Part shown: positions 16,220 to 24,560 of the stretch, piece by piece
How the letters are laid out: every line of letters starts with the position of its first letter
Position numbering within the stretch: position 1 is the first letter of the stretch
Origin: Actinomycetota bacterium
GTDB taxonomy: Bacteria > Actinomycetota > Acidimicrobiia > Acidimicrobiales > MedAcidi-G1
Reading direction: 5' to 3'
NCBI GenBank assembly: GCA_018673475.1
Contig: JABHCN010000048.1
Coordinates: 1-64,000, forward strand
Length of the DNA: 64,000 nt
Translations under genes and position numbers: made by a program
Notes under the pieces: generated by a model
What the model was told of the DNA's origin: nothing
The model's input: the letters and a program-made list of their open reading frames with translations, nothing else
Databases searched by the model: none

Positions 16220-19070
16220 GTTGCCGTGCTCCTTCCGGATCCACGTGGGCGTGGTGTTCTTGAACTGTTGCCGTGATCCGTCGGCCATCGACCAGTTGCA
16301 CGGTGACCGAGGTGCCGGCAGCTGCAAGGGAGGGGTCGACCTGTGCCAGGCAGATTGACCTCTCGAGCGTTGGTGACATTCGGCTCGAGGTGACCCGCCC
16401 GAGGATCTGGTTGCTTCCGGCTTCAACGATCTGGCATGCCTCATCGGGCACAATCGTGGGGTCATCAGGCTGCAGGCCAACCAGCACCGGCAGATCAGTT
16501 CGCTCGAAGGCGGCACGCAGTTCGGGAAGGCCGATGGTGTCGGCCTTGTCCAGCCTCACCAGCCCATCGAGGCCTGCAGTTGGTGCCTTGCTGAGCCCAT
16601 CGGTGTCCTGCCCGACTATGTAGTGACCTTTTTCAAGGCGGAGGATGCGCTGCGCCTCGATGCCGAACGGTGCCACACCGAGGTCGGAGCCGTTCGAGAG
16701 AAGCGACTCCCACACGTGAAGTGCATGACCAGATGGAACGTGCACCTCGTAGGAGAGCTCTCCGGTGAAGCCGATACGCCAGATGATGCAGTCCGCTACT
16801 CCGGCGACGATGCCTGTCCTCACGCTGAAATAGGGGAATGCATCGGCGGACAGGTCGACGTTGTCGACAAGCCTCTCCAGGAGTTCTCTGGACCTGGGGC
16901 CGGCAACGTTGATGCTTGTGAGCCCTCCCGTTACCGGGGTTACGTGTACCTCCCAGTCGGGTCTGTAGGTCTGTAGCCAGTCCTCGAGCATCTCCCAGAC
17001 TGCGCCTGCTCCAGACGATGTGGTCGTCATCAGGTAGTGGTCTTCAGCGAGCCGACCCGTGACCCCGTCATCAGAGACCACGCCGTCCTCGGCGACCATG
17101 GCGCCGTAGCGGACCCTTCCGACCTCGAGCTTCTGCCACCGATTCACGTACACCAGGTCGAGAAGATTGGCGACGTCCGGGCCGCGGAGGTCCAACTTGC
17201 CGAGTGGCGTGACATCGATGAGGCCGACGTTCTCCCGAACGTTGGAGGCCTCGGCCATGGGGTCGCCGTAGTGGTCGGGGCGTACCCACTGGCCGGCGAG
17301 AAGGTTCGTAGCCCCGTTTGCCTCGTGCCAGTCCTGGAGTGCCGAGCGCCTGACAGGTTCAAAGATACGGCCGGCCAGTGCCCCCAACGAGACAGGTGAG
17401 AACGGTGGCCGCCAAACGGTGGTCCCGATATCGGCCATCTCCACAGCCATGGCCTCTGCCAGAACCGCCGCAGCATTCACGGTCTCAAGCTTGCCCTGAC
17501 CTGGGCCCATGGTCACGGTCGTGTAGCGCTTCATCAACTCGATCGAGTCGAAGCCCTCTCCGGCAGCCTGAATCAGGTCCTTTGAGGAAACGTCCTCGGA
17601 GTAGTCGACGAGACCGTGTGTGGTGCTGCGGTAGCACTCGGGATGAGGGGAGCGCCTCAGGGGAATGCGGCTGTCGGCGATCGCAGCTGGCCGATCCGAC
17701 TCGGGCGCGGGTGAGCGGGGTGTCTGTGCCCTGCGGTCGTGTCGGAGGCGCAATGCACGCTGAGCAGCAAGAAGTCCGGTCTCACGGCCGTGCGCTGTCA
17801 GCTCAGTGGTTGAGCCGTCACCTGCTATCCCGCCAGTCGCCAGGACGTTGTCTGGGAGCGCCTGCGGGAAGTAGCGGGCCGCAACCTTGTCGTAGACGGG
17901 CCGGTCGCCGGCCATGTTCAGCAGAGACGTGGGAGCAGTCCAGCCCGTGGCGGTAACCAGAAGGTCGGCTCTCAGGATGCGGCCATCGCCTGTCTGGACG
18001 GAAGACACCCGGCCCCGGCCCCGGGCTTCAACAACGTCTTCACCTGCGCGGGCATCAAGTACGGCAACCACCTCGACCCCTGCGGACTCCAGATCGAGAA
18101 CAGCGGCGTCACCCTCGGAGTTTGCGCTCAGAACCACCGCACGACTGCCGGGCTTGACTGCCCAGAGGTTGATCAGGCGTCTCACCGCACCGGCGAGCAT
18201 CACGCCGGGGATGTCGTTACCGGCAAAGACGTAGGGTCGCTCGACGAGGCCGGGGGCCACGATCAGGGACCCCACCCTGGCCTTGATCAGACGCTCGGGA
18301 GCTACCTCGTGGCTCCGCTGCAGGACAGCCACCCAGTTGTGGTCGTATCGGCCTGTGACTATCGAGTCGCAGAGGACCTCGATGGCCGGCGTGGAGTACA
18401 CGGCCTGCCTCAGGTCAGCCAGCACCGCCAGATCGTCAGGCCCGCCCCATCGGAGGTGACCGCCAAGTTCAGGCTCCTGTTCAACGAGCATCACCGAGGC
18501 TCCGGCCTCGGCGGCGGAGAGAGCCGCTGCCACACCAGCTGGACCGCCGCCGGCTACAAGCACATCGGGGTGTGCGTAGCGCTTGTCGTACTCGCCGTGG
18601 GTTCCGGTCTTCCAGTTGACTCGGCCGCCGGGTGCGAACTTGCGCAGGATGCGCTGGTAGAGGTTGTGCCACAGGAACTGTGGGCGCATAAACGTCTTGT
18701 AGTAGAAGCCCACCGAGAGGAAGCGTCCGACGAGCCGGTTGGCGGTACCGAGGTCCCAGCGGAGGCTGGGCCACACGTTCTGGGCACTCACCTGCATGCC
18801 GTCGACGAGCCGGCGACTGCCGGCCCGCACGTTTGGCTCGTCGCCTACCTGGACCGACAGGTTCGGGTCCCAGTGGTTGGCGGTCAGGATGCCCCGGCGC
18901 CTGTGATACTTCATCCCCCTTGAGAAGACCTCGACACCTGCGGCGGCGAGGGCAGAGGCGATGGTGTCACCCTCGTGGCCAACGTAGGCACGACCATTCC
19001 AGGTGAACGAGAGGCTGGTTGAGCGGTCGATCAACTCACTGCTACGGATGGGGAGACGATGACTGCTCAT
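16212..19070 (-). CDS. soxA: Sarcosine oxidase alpha subunit
   Basis: A 952-residue alpha subunit of normal length. The N-terminal ~150 residues form the small ferredoxin-like domain, VLVAGGGPAGVAAALS (residues 170-185) is the NAD+-binding motif, and the C-terminal third is an aminomethyltransferase (GcvT) domain that binds tetrahydrofolate, starting near VWRPPFSPVSLG. It catalyses folate-dependent capture of the methyl group released from sarcosine. The start overlaps the soxD stop by four bases and its end overlaps soxG. Glycine and methylene-THF produced here feed one-carbon metabolism. Confidence 0.95.
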   Translation of the reverse strand: MSSHRLPIRSSELIDRSTSLSFTWNGRAYVGHEGDTIASALAAAGVEVFSRGMKYHRRRGILTANHWDPNLSVQVGDEPNVRAGSRRLVDGMQVSAQNVWPSLRWDLGTANRLVGRFLSVGFYYKTFMRPQFLWHNLYQRILRKFAPGGRVNWKTGTHGEYDKRYAHPDVLVAGGGPAGVAAALSAAEAGASVMLVEQEPELGGHLRWGGPDDLAVLADLRQAVYSTPAIEVLCDSIVTGRYDHNWVAVLQRSHEVAPERLIKARVGSLIVAPGLVERPYVFAGNDIPGVMLAGAVRRLINLWAVKPGSRAVVLSANSEGDAAVLDLESAGVEVVAVLDARAGEDVVEARGRGRVSSVQTGDGRILRADLLVTATGWTAPTSLLNMAGDRPVYDKVAARYFPQALPDNVLATGGIAGDGSTTELTAHGRETGLLAAQRALRLRHDRRAQTPRSPAPESDRPAAIADSRIPLRRSPHPECYRSTTHGLVDYSEDVSSKDLIQAAGEGFDSIELMKRYTTVTMGPGQGKLETVNAAAVLAEAMAVEMADIGTTVWRPPFSPVSLGALAGRIFEPVRRSALQDWHEANGATNLLAGQWVRPDHYGDPMAEASNVRENVGLIDVTPLGKLDLRGPDVANLLDLVYVNRWQKLEVGRVRYGAMVAEDGVVSDDGVTGRLAEDHYLMTTTSSGAGAVWEMLEDWLQTYRPDWEVHVTPVTGGLTSINVAGPRSRELLERLVDNVDLSADAFPYFSVRTGIVAGVADCIIWRIGFTGELSYEVHVPSGHALHVWESLLSNGSDLGVAPFGIEAQRILRLEKGHYIVGQDTDGLSKAPTAGLDGLVRLDKADTIGLPELRAAFERTDLPVLVGLQPDDPTIVPDEACQIVEAGSNQILGRVTSSRMSPTLERSICLAQVDPSLAAAGTSVTVQLVDGRRITATVQEHHAHVDPEGARQRV

Positions 19071-19315
19071 GAGTTCTCTGATTCCCGGATCTCGTTGGTG
19101 GCGGTGTTGCGCTCAATGGTGAAGTAGCGGCGACATCCGCTACGGCAGTACCAGGTCTCGGTCACCCAACCGGCCGGGTTCTCCCGAAGGTAGAGATAGG
19201 AGCGCCACTCGGTGAGGCTGGCGGTCTCCGGATCGGGTCGGGGTGCGACCTCGCCGGCATTTCGCAGGTCCGAGGAGTTGCGTGGGCCGCAGTTGGGGCA
19301 GGGTACGACGATCAT
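19067..19315 (-). CDS. soxD: Sarcosine oxidase delta subunit
   Basis: An 82-residue zinc-binding subunit. The N-terminal VPCPNCGPRN supplies two cysteines and WYCRSGCRRYF near residues 55-65 supplies further ligands; ESENS closes the chain. The delta subunit bridges the other chains in the heterotetramer. The ATG overlaps the soxB TGA by one base and the stop overlaps the start of soxA, giving one translationally coupled message. Confidence 0.95.
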   Translation of the reverse strand: MIVVPCPNCGPRNSSDLRNAGEVAPRPDPETASLTEWRSYLYLRENPAGWVTETWYCRSGCRRYFTIERNTATNEIRESENS

Positions 19316-20604
19316 CAGTGACCCACCGCCGCAGCGCCCTTTTCGCCGACAAGGTCCCCGTCGGTGAAGCGGTCGATAGTGAACGCTGCGATCAGTTCGG
19401 CAGTTCGGCCGGTGGCGATGGTCTCGGCCATGGTCTCTCCGGCCACAGGTCCGGCCTTGAAGCCGTAGGTTCCCCAGCCGACGTCGACGAGGTATCCCTC
19501 GACAGGCGTGTGACCCATGATGGGGGAGTAGTCAGGGGTCATGTCACAGAGCCCGGACCACTGGCGCATAAGACGCATCTTGGAAATTCCCGGCATCAAC
19601 TCCAGGACGTGGCCAGCCAACTCCTCTGTGAACTCGAGCGTGCCGTTCACCCGGTACGTGCCGACCGGATCGACCGACGCACCGAATACCAGCTCGCCCC
19701 GATCGGTCTGGCTCACGTAGACGTGCAGGGAGCCGGACACCACCACCGTGGGCAGGAAAACCTTGCAGGGTTCAGTCACGGCGGCCTGAAGCGGATGCGT
19801 CGTGATTGCCAGCGGCACCCCCGCCATGTTCGAGATGAGAGACGCCCATCCGGCGGTGCAGTTGACGACCACCGGGGAACTGATGTCGCCACGGCTGGTT
19901 CGGACACCGGTCACCTTTCCACCGGGTCCCTTGCCGTCGGGTCCATCACCGCCGTCGCAGGTGATGTCGAGCACCTCGGTCTCCTGGAGAAGATGTACGC
20001 CAAGGTGGTCTGCGGCCCGGGCGTAGCCCCAGACAACGGCGTCGTGTCTGACGATGCCGCCAGGTGGATGGTAGAGGGCCCCGAGAATCGGGTACCTGGT
20101 GTTCGGAGAGACATCGAGGCTCGGGGTCAGGCGCTTGACCTCGGCGGGTCCGATGACAGCGGAATCGATGTCGAGAAGCTTGTTGACCTCGGCACGCCAG
20201 TTCATCGTGCGCAGTGCCGAGTCGGTGTGGGCCAGGGTCAGGTGTCCCCGCCGCGACAACATGACGTTGAGGTTCAGGTCAGCGGCCATGGTGTTGTACA
20301 GGTGGAGTGACCGGTCATAAAAGGCCACCCCTTCAGGGGTGAGGTAGTTGGAACGCACGATCCCCGTGTTGCGTCCGGAGCCTCCGCCGCCGAGGTAGCC
20401 CTTGTCGACCACGGCGACATTGGTGATGCCGTGGTTCTGGGCGAGGTAGTAGGCCGTTGCCAGACCGTGGAGACCTCCTCCGATGATGATGACGTCATAG
20501 GAATCACGCCGCTCGGGCCTGTTCCACATGCGGGGCCACGCACCGCGGGTCAGGCCATGCCTGAGCAACTTGCCTGCCGAGTACGTGTAGCCGTGGCGGG
20601 ACAC
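19315..20604 (-). CDS. soxB: Sarcosine oxidase beta subunit
   Basis: A 429-residue FAD flavoprotein. DVIIIGGGLHGLATAYYLA (residues 37-55) is the FAD dinucleotide motif, and GSGRNTGIVRSNY and VGWGTYGFKAGP near the end are typical of SoxB. It oxidises the N-methyl group of sarcosine at the non-covalent FAD and passes electrons to covalent FMN, with O2 as acceptor. The GTG at 20604 has AGGAG about nine bases upstream, so a longer in-frame extension is rejected. The N-terminal GLTRGAWPRMW segment is normal for the family. It is the first gene of soxBDAG. Confidence 0.95.
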   Translation of the reverse strand: MSRHGYTYSAGKLLRHGLTRGAWPRMWNRPERRDSYDVIIIGGGLHGLATAYYLAQNHGITNVAVVDKGYLGGGGSGRNTGIVRSNYLTPEGVAFYDRSLHLYNTMAADLNLNVMLSRRGHLTLAHTDSALRTMNWRAEVNKLLDIDSAVIGPAEVKRLTPSLDVSPNTRYPILGALYHPPGGIVRHDAVVWGYARAADHLGVHLLQETEVLDITCDGGDGPDGKGPGGKVTGVRTSRGDISSPVVVNCTAGWASLISNMAGVPLAITTHPLQAAVTEPCKVFLPTVVVSGSLHVYVSQTDRGELVFGASVDPVGTYRVNGTLEFTEELAGHVLELMPGISKMRLMRQWSGLCDMTPDYSPIMGHTPVEGYLVDVGWGTYGFKAGPVAGETMAETIATGRTAELIAAFTIDRFTDGDLVGEKGAAAVGH

Positions 20605-20688
20605 TTGCGGCTCCTGTCTGGAGAGCTCGCCTAGTACCCGCACTGGGCAGGTAAGTGGCGACTTCCCAATCGGTCGGTGACAGCGGGA

Positions 20689-20694
20689 AGAATA
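20689..20694 (-). promoter_or_regulatory. Candidate -10 box of soxBDAG
   Basis: TATTCT on the minus strand would start transcription near 20682, about 78 bases before the soxB GTG. No clear -35 is visible. The box lies between soxB and the divergent upp gene. Confidence 0.35.
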
Positions 20695-20743
20695 GGGGTT
20701 GGAGCGCTGTTTGGCGCGGCACGAAGGCAGAGTTCTGACGGCA

Positions 20744-20749
20744 TATGGT
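20744..20749 (+). promoter_or_regulatory. Leaderless-type -10 box of upp
   Basis: TATGGT ends six bases before the ATG at 20756, which suggests the mRNA begins at the start codon. The GGTGGG between is a poor and badly spaced Shine-Dalgarno. Confidence 0.5.
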
Positions 20750-20755
20750 GGGCCG

Positions 20756-21406
20756 ATGCCTGAGACCTCAACCACCGTGCCATCACCTCGTCTTCACGTC
20801 GTCGACCATCCTCTCGTACAGCACAAGCTGACGCAGATGCGCAGGGTCGAAACCCCGAGCGAGCGTTTCCGGCAGCTCCTCAGCGAGACCAGCCTGTTGC
20901 TCACCTACGAGATCACGAGAGAACTCGCACTCCAGCAGGTCGAGATCCAGACACCCCTGACAACCACATCAGCCCCCGAGCTCGTCGACGACCCGGTTGT
21001 CGTGTCGATCCTGCGGGCCGGCAACGGGCTTCTCGACGGTGTCCTCAGGGTCGTTCCCGGTGCAAGGGTCGGGTTCGTCGGCCTGTACAGGGATCACGAC
21101 ACCCTTGAGGCTGTCGAGTACTACTGCAAGTTCCCTCCAATGGAGGGGCGAACCGTAATTGTCGTAGACCCGATGCTGGCCACCGGAAACTCGGCTGCAG
21201 CAGCGCTCGATCGTGTGAAGGCCGAGAATCCCGAGGCGATCCGCTTCCTCTGCCTCCTGGCCGCACCCGAGGGGGTCGCTTCCCTCCACTCGGCCCACCC
21301 CGATGTGGATATCTGGACCGGTGCTGTCGATGAGTGCCTGAACGAGGTCGGCTACATCGTGCCGGGCCTGGGCGATGCCGGTGACCGGATCTACGGCACC
21401 ACCTGA
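20756..21406 (+). CDS. upp: Uracil phosphoribosyltransferase
   Basis: This 216-residue enzyme converts uracil and PRPP to UMP in pyrimidine salvage. The PRPP loop [16 protein letters not shown] is at about residue 138, [15 protein letters not shown] forms the substrate flap region, and the C-terminal [17 protein letters not shown] is the uracil-binding signature. Length and motifs are those of the standard bacterial enzyme. It is divergent from soxB and overlaps the next gene by about 30 bases if that gene's first ATG is used. Confidence 0.97.
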   Translation: MPETSTTVPSPRLHVVDHPLVQHKLTQMRRVETPSERFRQLLSETSLLLTYEITRELALQQVEIQTPLTTTSAPELVDDPVVVSILRAGNGLLDGVLRVVPGARVGFVGLYRDHDTLEAVEYYCKFPPMEGRTVIVVDPMLATGNSAAAALDRVKAENPEAIRFLCLLAAPEGVASLHSAHPDVDIWTGAVDECLNEVGYIVPGLGDAGDRIYGTT

Positions 21407-22430
21407 CAGGCGGCCGCCGGGCCGCCACAACAGTGCTGGCCGCCTCCTGGTCACACTCATGGCCATCCTGTTGGCTGTAGCAGTGAGCGAACCTGCAGGC
21501 GGGTCAGAGGTCGTCCAGGTGCCCGACGTCGATGCTGCCCCGGTCATGCACCTGAGCTTTGACGACGGCCCGCACTGGATGTTCACCCCGATGCTCCTCG
21601 ACCTGCTCGACAGCTACGGCGCACGGGCCTCGTTCTTTCCGACCGGCGAGGCAATAGCAGCGCGCTGGGATCCAGTGACCACACAGGACCTCTTGAATCG
21701 CGGTCACACCGTTGGCAACCACACCTGGGGGCACAGCGACCTCTCCAAGTTGTCATCCGAGAGTGCCATTGCCGAGGTCGCACGGGCATCGGCCGGGCTC
21801 GAGACGCTGACCGGCTTCAAGCCCAGCTGCTTTCGAGCCCCCTACGGAGAGGTGGGACCAATTCGGACTCGACTGCACCCTGATCTGGGAATGTCTCTGG
21901 CCGGGTGGACGGCAGATCCCCAGGAGTGGCGCGACCCCCCGATCGAGGAGGTCCTCTCGTATCTGAAGAGCCGTGAGAGTGACGGAATGGTCGTGTTGCT
22001 GCATGACCGCAAGTGGCTGACCCTCCACATCGTCCAACGGGTGCTGGCCGACTACTCCGCAAGAGGTTGGGTATTCGAAGAACTTCCTGCCTGTCATGCA
22101 GCCAGTGAACGCGATTCCAGGATGGCCGCCATGGAGTCCGGTTATCCGCCGGTCGGCCGGGTCGAGGTCTACGAGAATGGCGATGGGCCTATGCGGCTCG
22201 AAGGCTGGGCCTTCGATGCAGACCTGCCCGAGGGTGGCCTGCCGATCCGAGTGACTGTGGACGGACTCGAACCCGCAATTTCTGATCGGACGACCGAGGA
22301 TCATCGCTTCTCGATGACTGTGTCCCGGGCATCGGGCGACAGCTCCGGTCTCGTCTGCGTCTGGGCGGCCAACGTCGGAGCGCAGGGCCACGATTCGTCG
22401 CTGGGTTGTCACAAACTGTCTGCTGGCTGA
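21375..22430 (+). CDS. Secreted polysaccharide deacetylase (NodB domain)
   Basis: A 351-residue protein with a signal-type N-terminus (hydrophobic [14 protein letters not shown], residues 25-38) and a NodB domain. The metal-binding and catalytic residues are present: SFDDG (Asp63, Asp64), [10 protein letters not shown] (His116, His120) and RAPYGE. It should remove N-acetyl groups from peptidoglycan or another polysaccharide outside the membrane. The last ~100 residues form an extra beta-rich domain of unknown role ([19 protein letters not shown]). The start is uncertain, because the ATG at 21375 overlaps upp by 32 bases and codons nearer 21459 also fit a signal peptide. Confidence 0.8.
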   Translation: MPVTGSTAPPDRRPPGRHNSAGRLLVTLMAILLAVAVSEPAGGSEVVQVPDVDAAPVMHLSFDDGPHWMFTPMLLDLLDSYGARASFFPTGEAIAARWDPVTTQDLLNRGHTVGNHTWGHSDLSKLSSESAIAEVARASAGLETLTGFKPSCFRAPYGEVGPIRTRLHPDLGMSLAGWTADPQEWRDPPIEEVLSYLKSRESDGMVVLLHDRKWLTLHIVQRVLADYSARGWVFEELPACHAASERDSRMAAMESGYPPVGRVEVYENGDGPMRLEGWAFDADLPEGGLPIRVTVDGLEPAISDRTTEDHRFSMTVSRASGDSSGLVCVWAANVGAQGHDSSLGCHKLSAG

Positions 22431-22434
22431 GATC

Positions 22435-23118
22435 ATGGAACAGATGACACCCCAATCAGAATCGGCGGAACAGGCCGCTCTAATCTCGACCCTGCGGTTG
22501 GTAGATTCCGTGATGCGTATATTCGCCCGCTCCGACATCGGTCCACCACCGGACGTTCAATCGAGGCCTGCCATATATGCGGGCAACCACCGGAGCCTGG
22601 CCGACCTGTTGCTGGCGTCAATCGCGTTCCACTCCTGGGGCCTGCCAATCCGCCCACTGGTCGCATCGTCCTACTTTCGCAAGCCGGTTATCGGACCGCT
22701 GCTCGGCCGCCTCAGGTGCATCCCAGTTGGTGGTTCCGAGGCACTTGAGTTGGCGACTGCAGAGATTCAGGCCGGCTGGTCGGTGGCGATAATGCCTGAA
22801 GGCCGCGTCGTTCCAGTTGAGGATTGGAAGGCCGATGGCGTGGGTCAGCTCCGCTCCGGGGTTGGGCGGCTTGCGCTCGAGACGGGCCTACCGGTGGTGG
22901 CCACCGGGGCGAGCGGAACCGAGGCCTTCTGGCCGCGGGGTGCCACAGGGCCGCGTGTCCGGCCGTGGAGGCGCTACCCCCTCGCGGTACGAAGTGAGGT
23001 GGTGGGCGTGATCGATGCAGGCAGCCCCCGTGAGGCCACCGAGGTCGTCCGGACTGCTCTGGTCCGTTGTGTCGAGCGCGCGGATACAGCCACAGAACTG
23101 ATGCGTCAGAGCCGCTAG
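22435..23118 (+). CDS. 1-acyl-sn-glycerol-3-phosphate acyltransferase (PlsC-like)
   Basis: A 227-residue acyltransferase with block I NHRSLADLLL, the HX4D motif with His52 and Asp57, and block III MPEGRVVP. The family transfers an acyl chain to lysophosphatidic acid or related lipids at the inner membrane. It lies four bases downstream of the deacetylase gene and probably shares its transcript. The sequence is shorter than classical PlsC and may act on another lipid acceptor. It converges on menB with a gap of 12 bases. Confidence 0.85.
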   Translation: MEQMTPQSESAEQAALISTLRLVDSVMRIFARSDIGPPPDVQSRPAIYAGNHRSLADLLLASIAFHSWGLPIRPLVASSYFRKPVIGPLLGRLRCIPVGGSEALELATAEIQAGWSVAIMPEGRVVPVEDWKADGVGQLRSGVGRLALETGLPVVATGASGTEAFWPRGATGPRVRPWRRYPLAVRSEVVGVIDAGSPREATEVVRTALVRCVERADTATELMRQSR

Positions 23119-23130
23119 GTCAGGCCAGCC

Positions 23131-24036
23131 TCAGAAGTGGTACGGGTATTCTGAGTAGTCCTGAGGGCGCTTCTCCAGGAAGGCGTCGCGGCCCTCTGCG
23201 GCCTCGTCGGTCCCGTAGGCGAGCCGCGTCGCCTCGCCGGCAAACATCTGCTGCCCCACCAGCCCGTCGTCGATCAGGTTAAATGCGAACTTGAGCATCC
23301 GCTGGGCGGTCGGGCTCTTGGCGTTCACCTCTGCCGCCCATTCCAGCGCAACGTTCTCGAGGTCGGTATGGTCAACGGCTGCATTGACCATGCCCATGGC
23401 AGACGCCTCCTCGGCTGAGTAGTCGCGCCCAAGAAAGAAGATCTCCCGGGCACGCTTCTGTCCGATCTGGCGGGCCAGATATGCGGACCCGAACCCGCCG
23501 TCGAAGCTCGCGACATCGGCATCGGTCTGCTTGAACACGCCATGCTGGCGGCTGGCAAGGGTCAGGTCGCAGACGACATGGAGGCTGTGGCCACCACCCA
23601 CCGCCCACCCCGGGACCACGGCGATCACAACCTTGGGCATGAACCGGATCAGGCGCTGCACCTCGAGGATGTGCAGCCTTCCAGTACGGGCCGGGTCGAC
23701 CACGCCATCGTCATCCGAGTACCTGTAGCCATCAGTTCCACGGATGCGCTGGTCTCCACCTGAACAAAAGGCCCAGCCGCCATCGGTTGGAGAAGGGCCG
23801 TTGCCGGTGAGGAGAATCGTGCCGACATCGGTCCACATCCTGGCATGGTCCAGAGCCCTGTAGAGCTCATCGACCGTGGATGGCCTAAAGGCGTTGCGAA
23901 CCTCTGGCCGATCAAAGGCGATCCGAACCGTTCCCTGGTCGACACAGCGGTGGTAGGTCACGTCGACAAGGTCGAAACCGTCGACGGGCAACCAGCGCTC
24001 CGGATCGAACAGGTCTGATACTGCTGCAGGTTCCAC
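23131..24036 (-). CDS. menB: 1,4-dihydroxy-2-naphthoyl-CoA synthase
   Basis: This 301-residue crotonase-fold enzyme closes the naphthoquinone ring in menaquinone synthesis. FCSGGDQRIRG and VPGWAVGGGHSLHVVCDLT are the crotonase and oxyanion-hole segments, and QTDADVASFDGGFGSAYLA is the MenB signature. As in the mycobacterial enzyme, an Asp occupies the position where the bicarbonate-dependent type has Gly. The GTG at 24036 follows GGGAGC. No other men gene is in the window, so the gene is isolated from its pathway here. Confidence 0.95.
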   Translation of the reverse strand: MEPAAVSDLFDPERWLPVDGFDLVDVTYHRCVDQGTVRIAFDRPEVRNAFRPSTVDELYRALDHARMWTDVGTILLTGNGPSPTDGGWAFCSGGDQRIRGTDGYRYSDDDGVVDPARTGRLHILEVQRLIRFMPKVVIAVVPGWAVGGGHSLHVVCDLTLASRQHGVFKQTDADVASFDGGFGSAYLARQIGQKRAREIFFLGRDYSAEEASAMGMVNAAVDHTDLENVALEWAAEVNAKSPTAQRMLKFAFNLIDDGLVGQQMFAGEATRLAYGTDEAAEGRDAFLEKRPQDYSEYPYHF

Positions 24037-24062
24037 GGCATCGCTCCCGGTAGTCCTGTCGG

Positions 24063-24068
24063 AGCATA
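24063..24068 (-). promoter_or_regulatory. Candidate -10 box of menB
   Basis: TATGCT on the minus strand would start transcription near 24056, leaving a leader of about 20 bases with the GGGAGC ribosome-binding site. Confidence 0.4.
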
Positions 24069-24101
24069 CGGCCCGACGCTGGCCGGCAACGTGCCGACAT
24101 C

Positions 24102-24107
24102 TAGCAT
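24102..24107 (+). promoter_or_regulatory. Candidate -10 box of the SRPBCC-sulfatase genes
   Basis: TAGCAT lies 21 bases before the ATG at 24129, with GGAGG at 24118-24122 as ribosome-binding site. A clear -35 is not visible. Confidence 0.4.
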
Positions 24108-24128
24108 CATGGTGCGCGGAGGGACCTG

Positions 24129-24560
24129 ATGGCCGAGTTCACAAATGAGATTCTCATAGACGCCCCTGCCGACGAGGTGTGGGCCGTGGTGGCAGCCGCT
24201 GAGCGACAGGCAGAGTGGTTCCCGGGGATGCTGTCATCGACTGTCGAGGATGGAATCAGGACCATTGGGACCGCTGCAGGGGGGTTCCTCTTCGAGAAGA
24301 TCCTCTCCGTTGACCATGAACAGATGCGGTTCGAGTACACCATCACCGGCCCGCTTCAGTTCGACCACCACCTCGGAGCCCTTCAGGTGGATACGGAAGG
24401 GGACAGTTCGCGGGTGAGCTACACGCAGGAAATCCGACCTGAGGCCCTTACCTATGCGCTGCGCGCCGCCACAGGAGATGCCCTCATTGGACTCAAGGAC
24501 CTGGTTGAGACCGGGACATATTCCCGTGGATTCCAGGCAGCAGACGGTGAGGGGGCCTGA
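24129..24560 (+). CDS. SRPBCC (polyketide cyclase / START-like) protein
   Basis: A 143-residue protein with the START-like layout: ILIDAPADEVWAVVA forms the first strand and helix, ERQAEWFPGM the second helix region, and the C-terminal helix is ALIGLKDLVE. The family binds hydrophobic ligands or catalyses cyclisation and dehydration; no catalytic residues can be claimed here. The TGA overlaps the ATG of the sulfatase by one base, so the two are coupled. A ligand-binding role related to the sulfatase substrate is possible but not shown. Confidence 0.75.
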   Translation: MAEFTNEILIDAPADEVWAVVAAAERQAEWFPGMLSSTVEDGIRTIGTAAGGFLFEKILSVDHEQMRFEYTITGPLQFDHHLGALQVDTEGDSSRVSYTQEIRPEALTYALRAATGDALIGLKDLVETGTYSRGFQAADGEGA

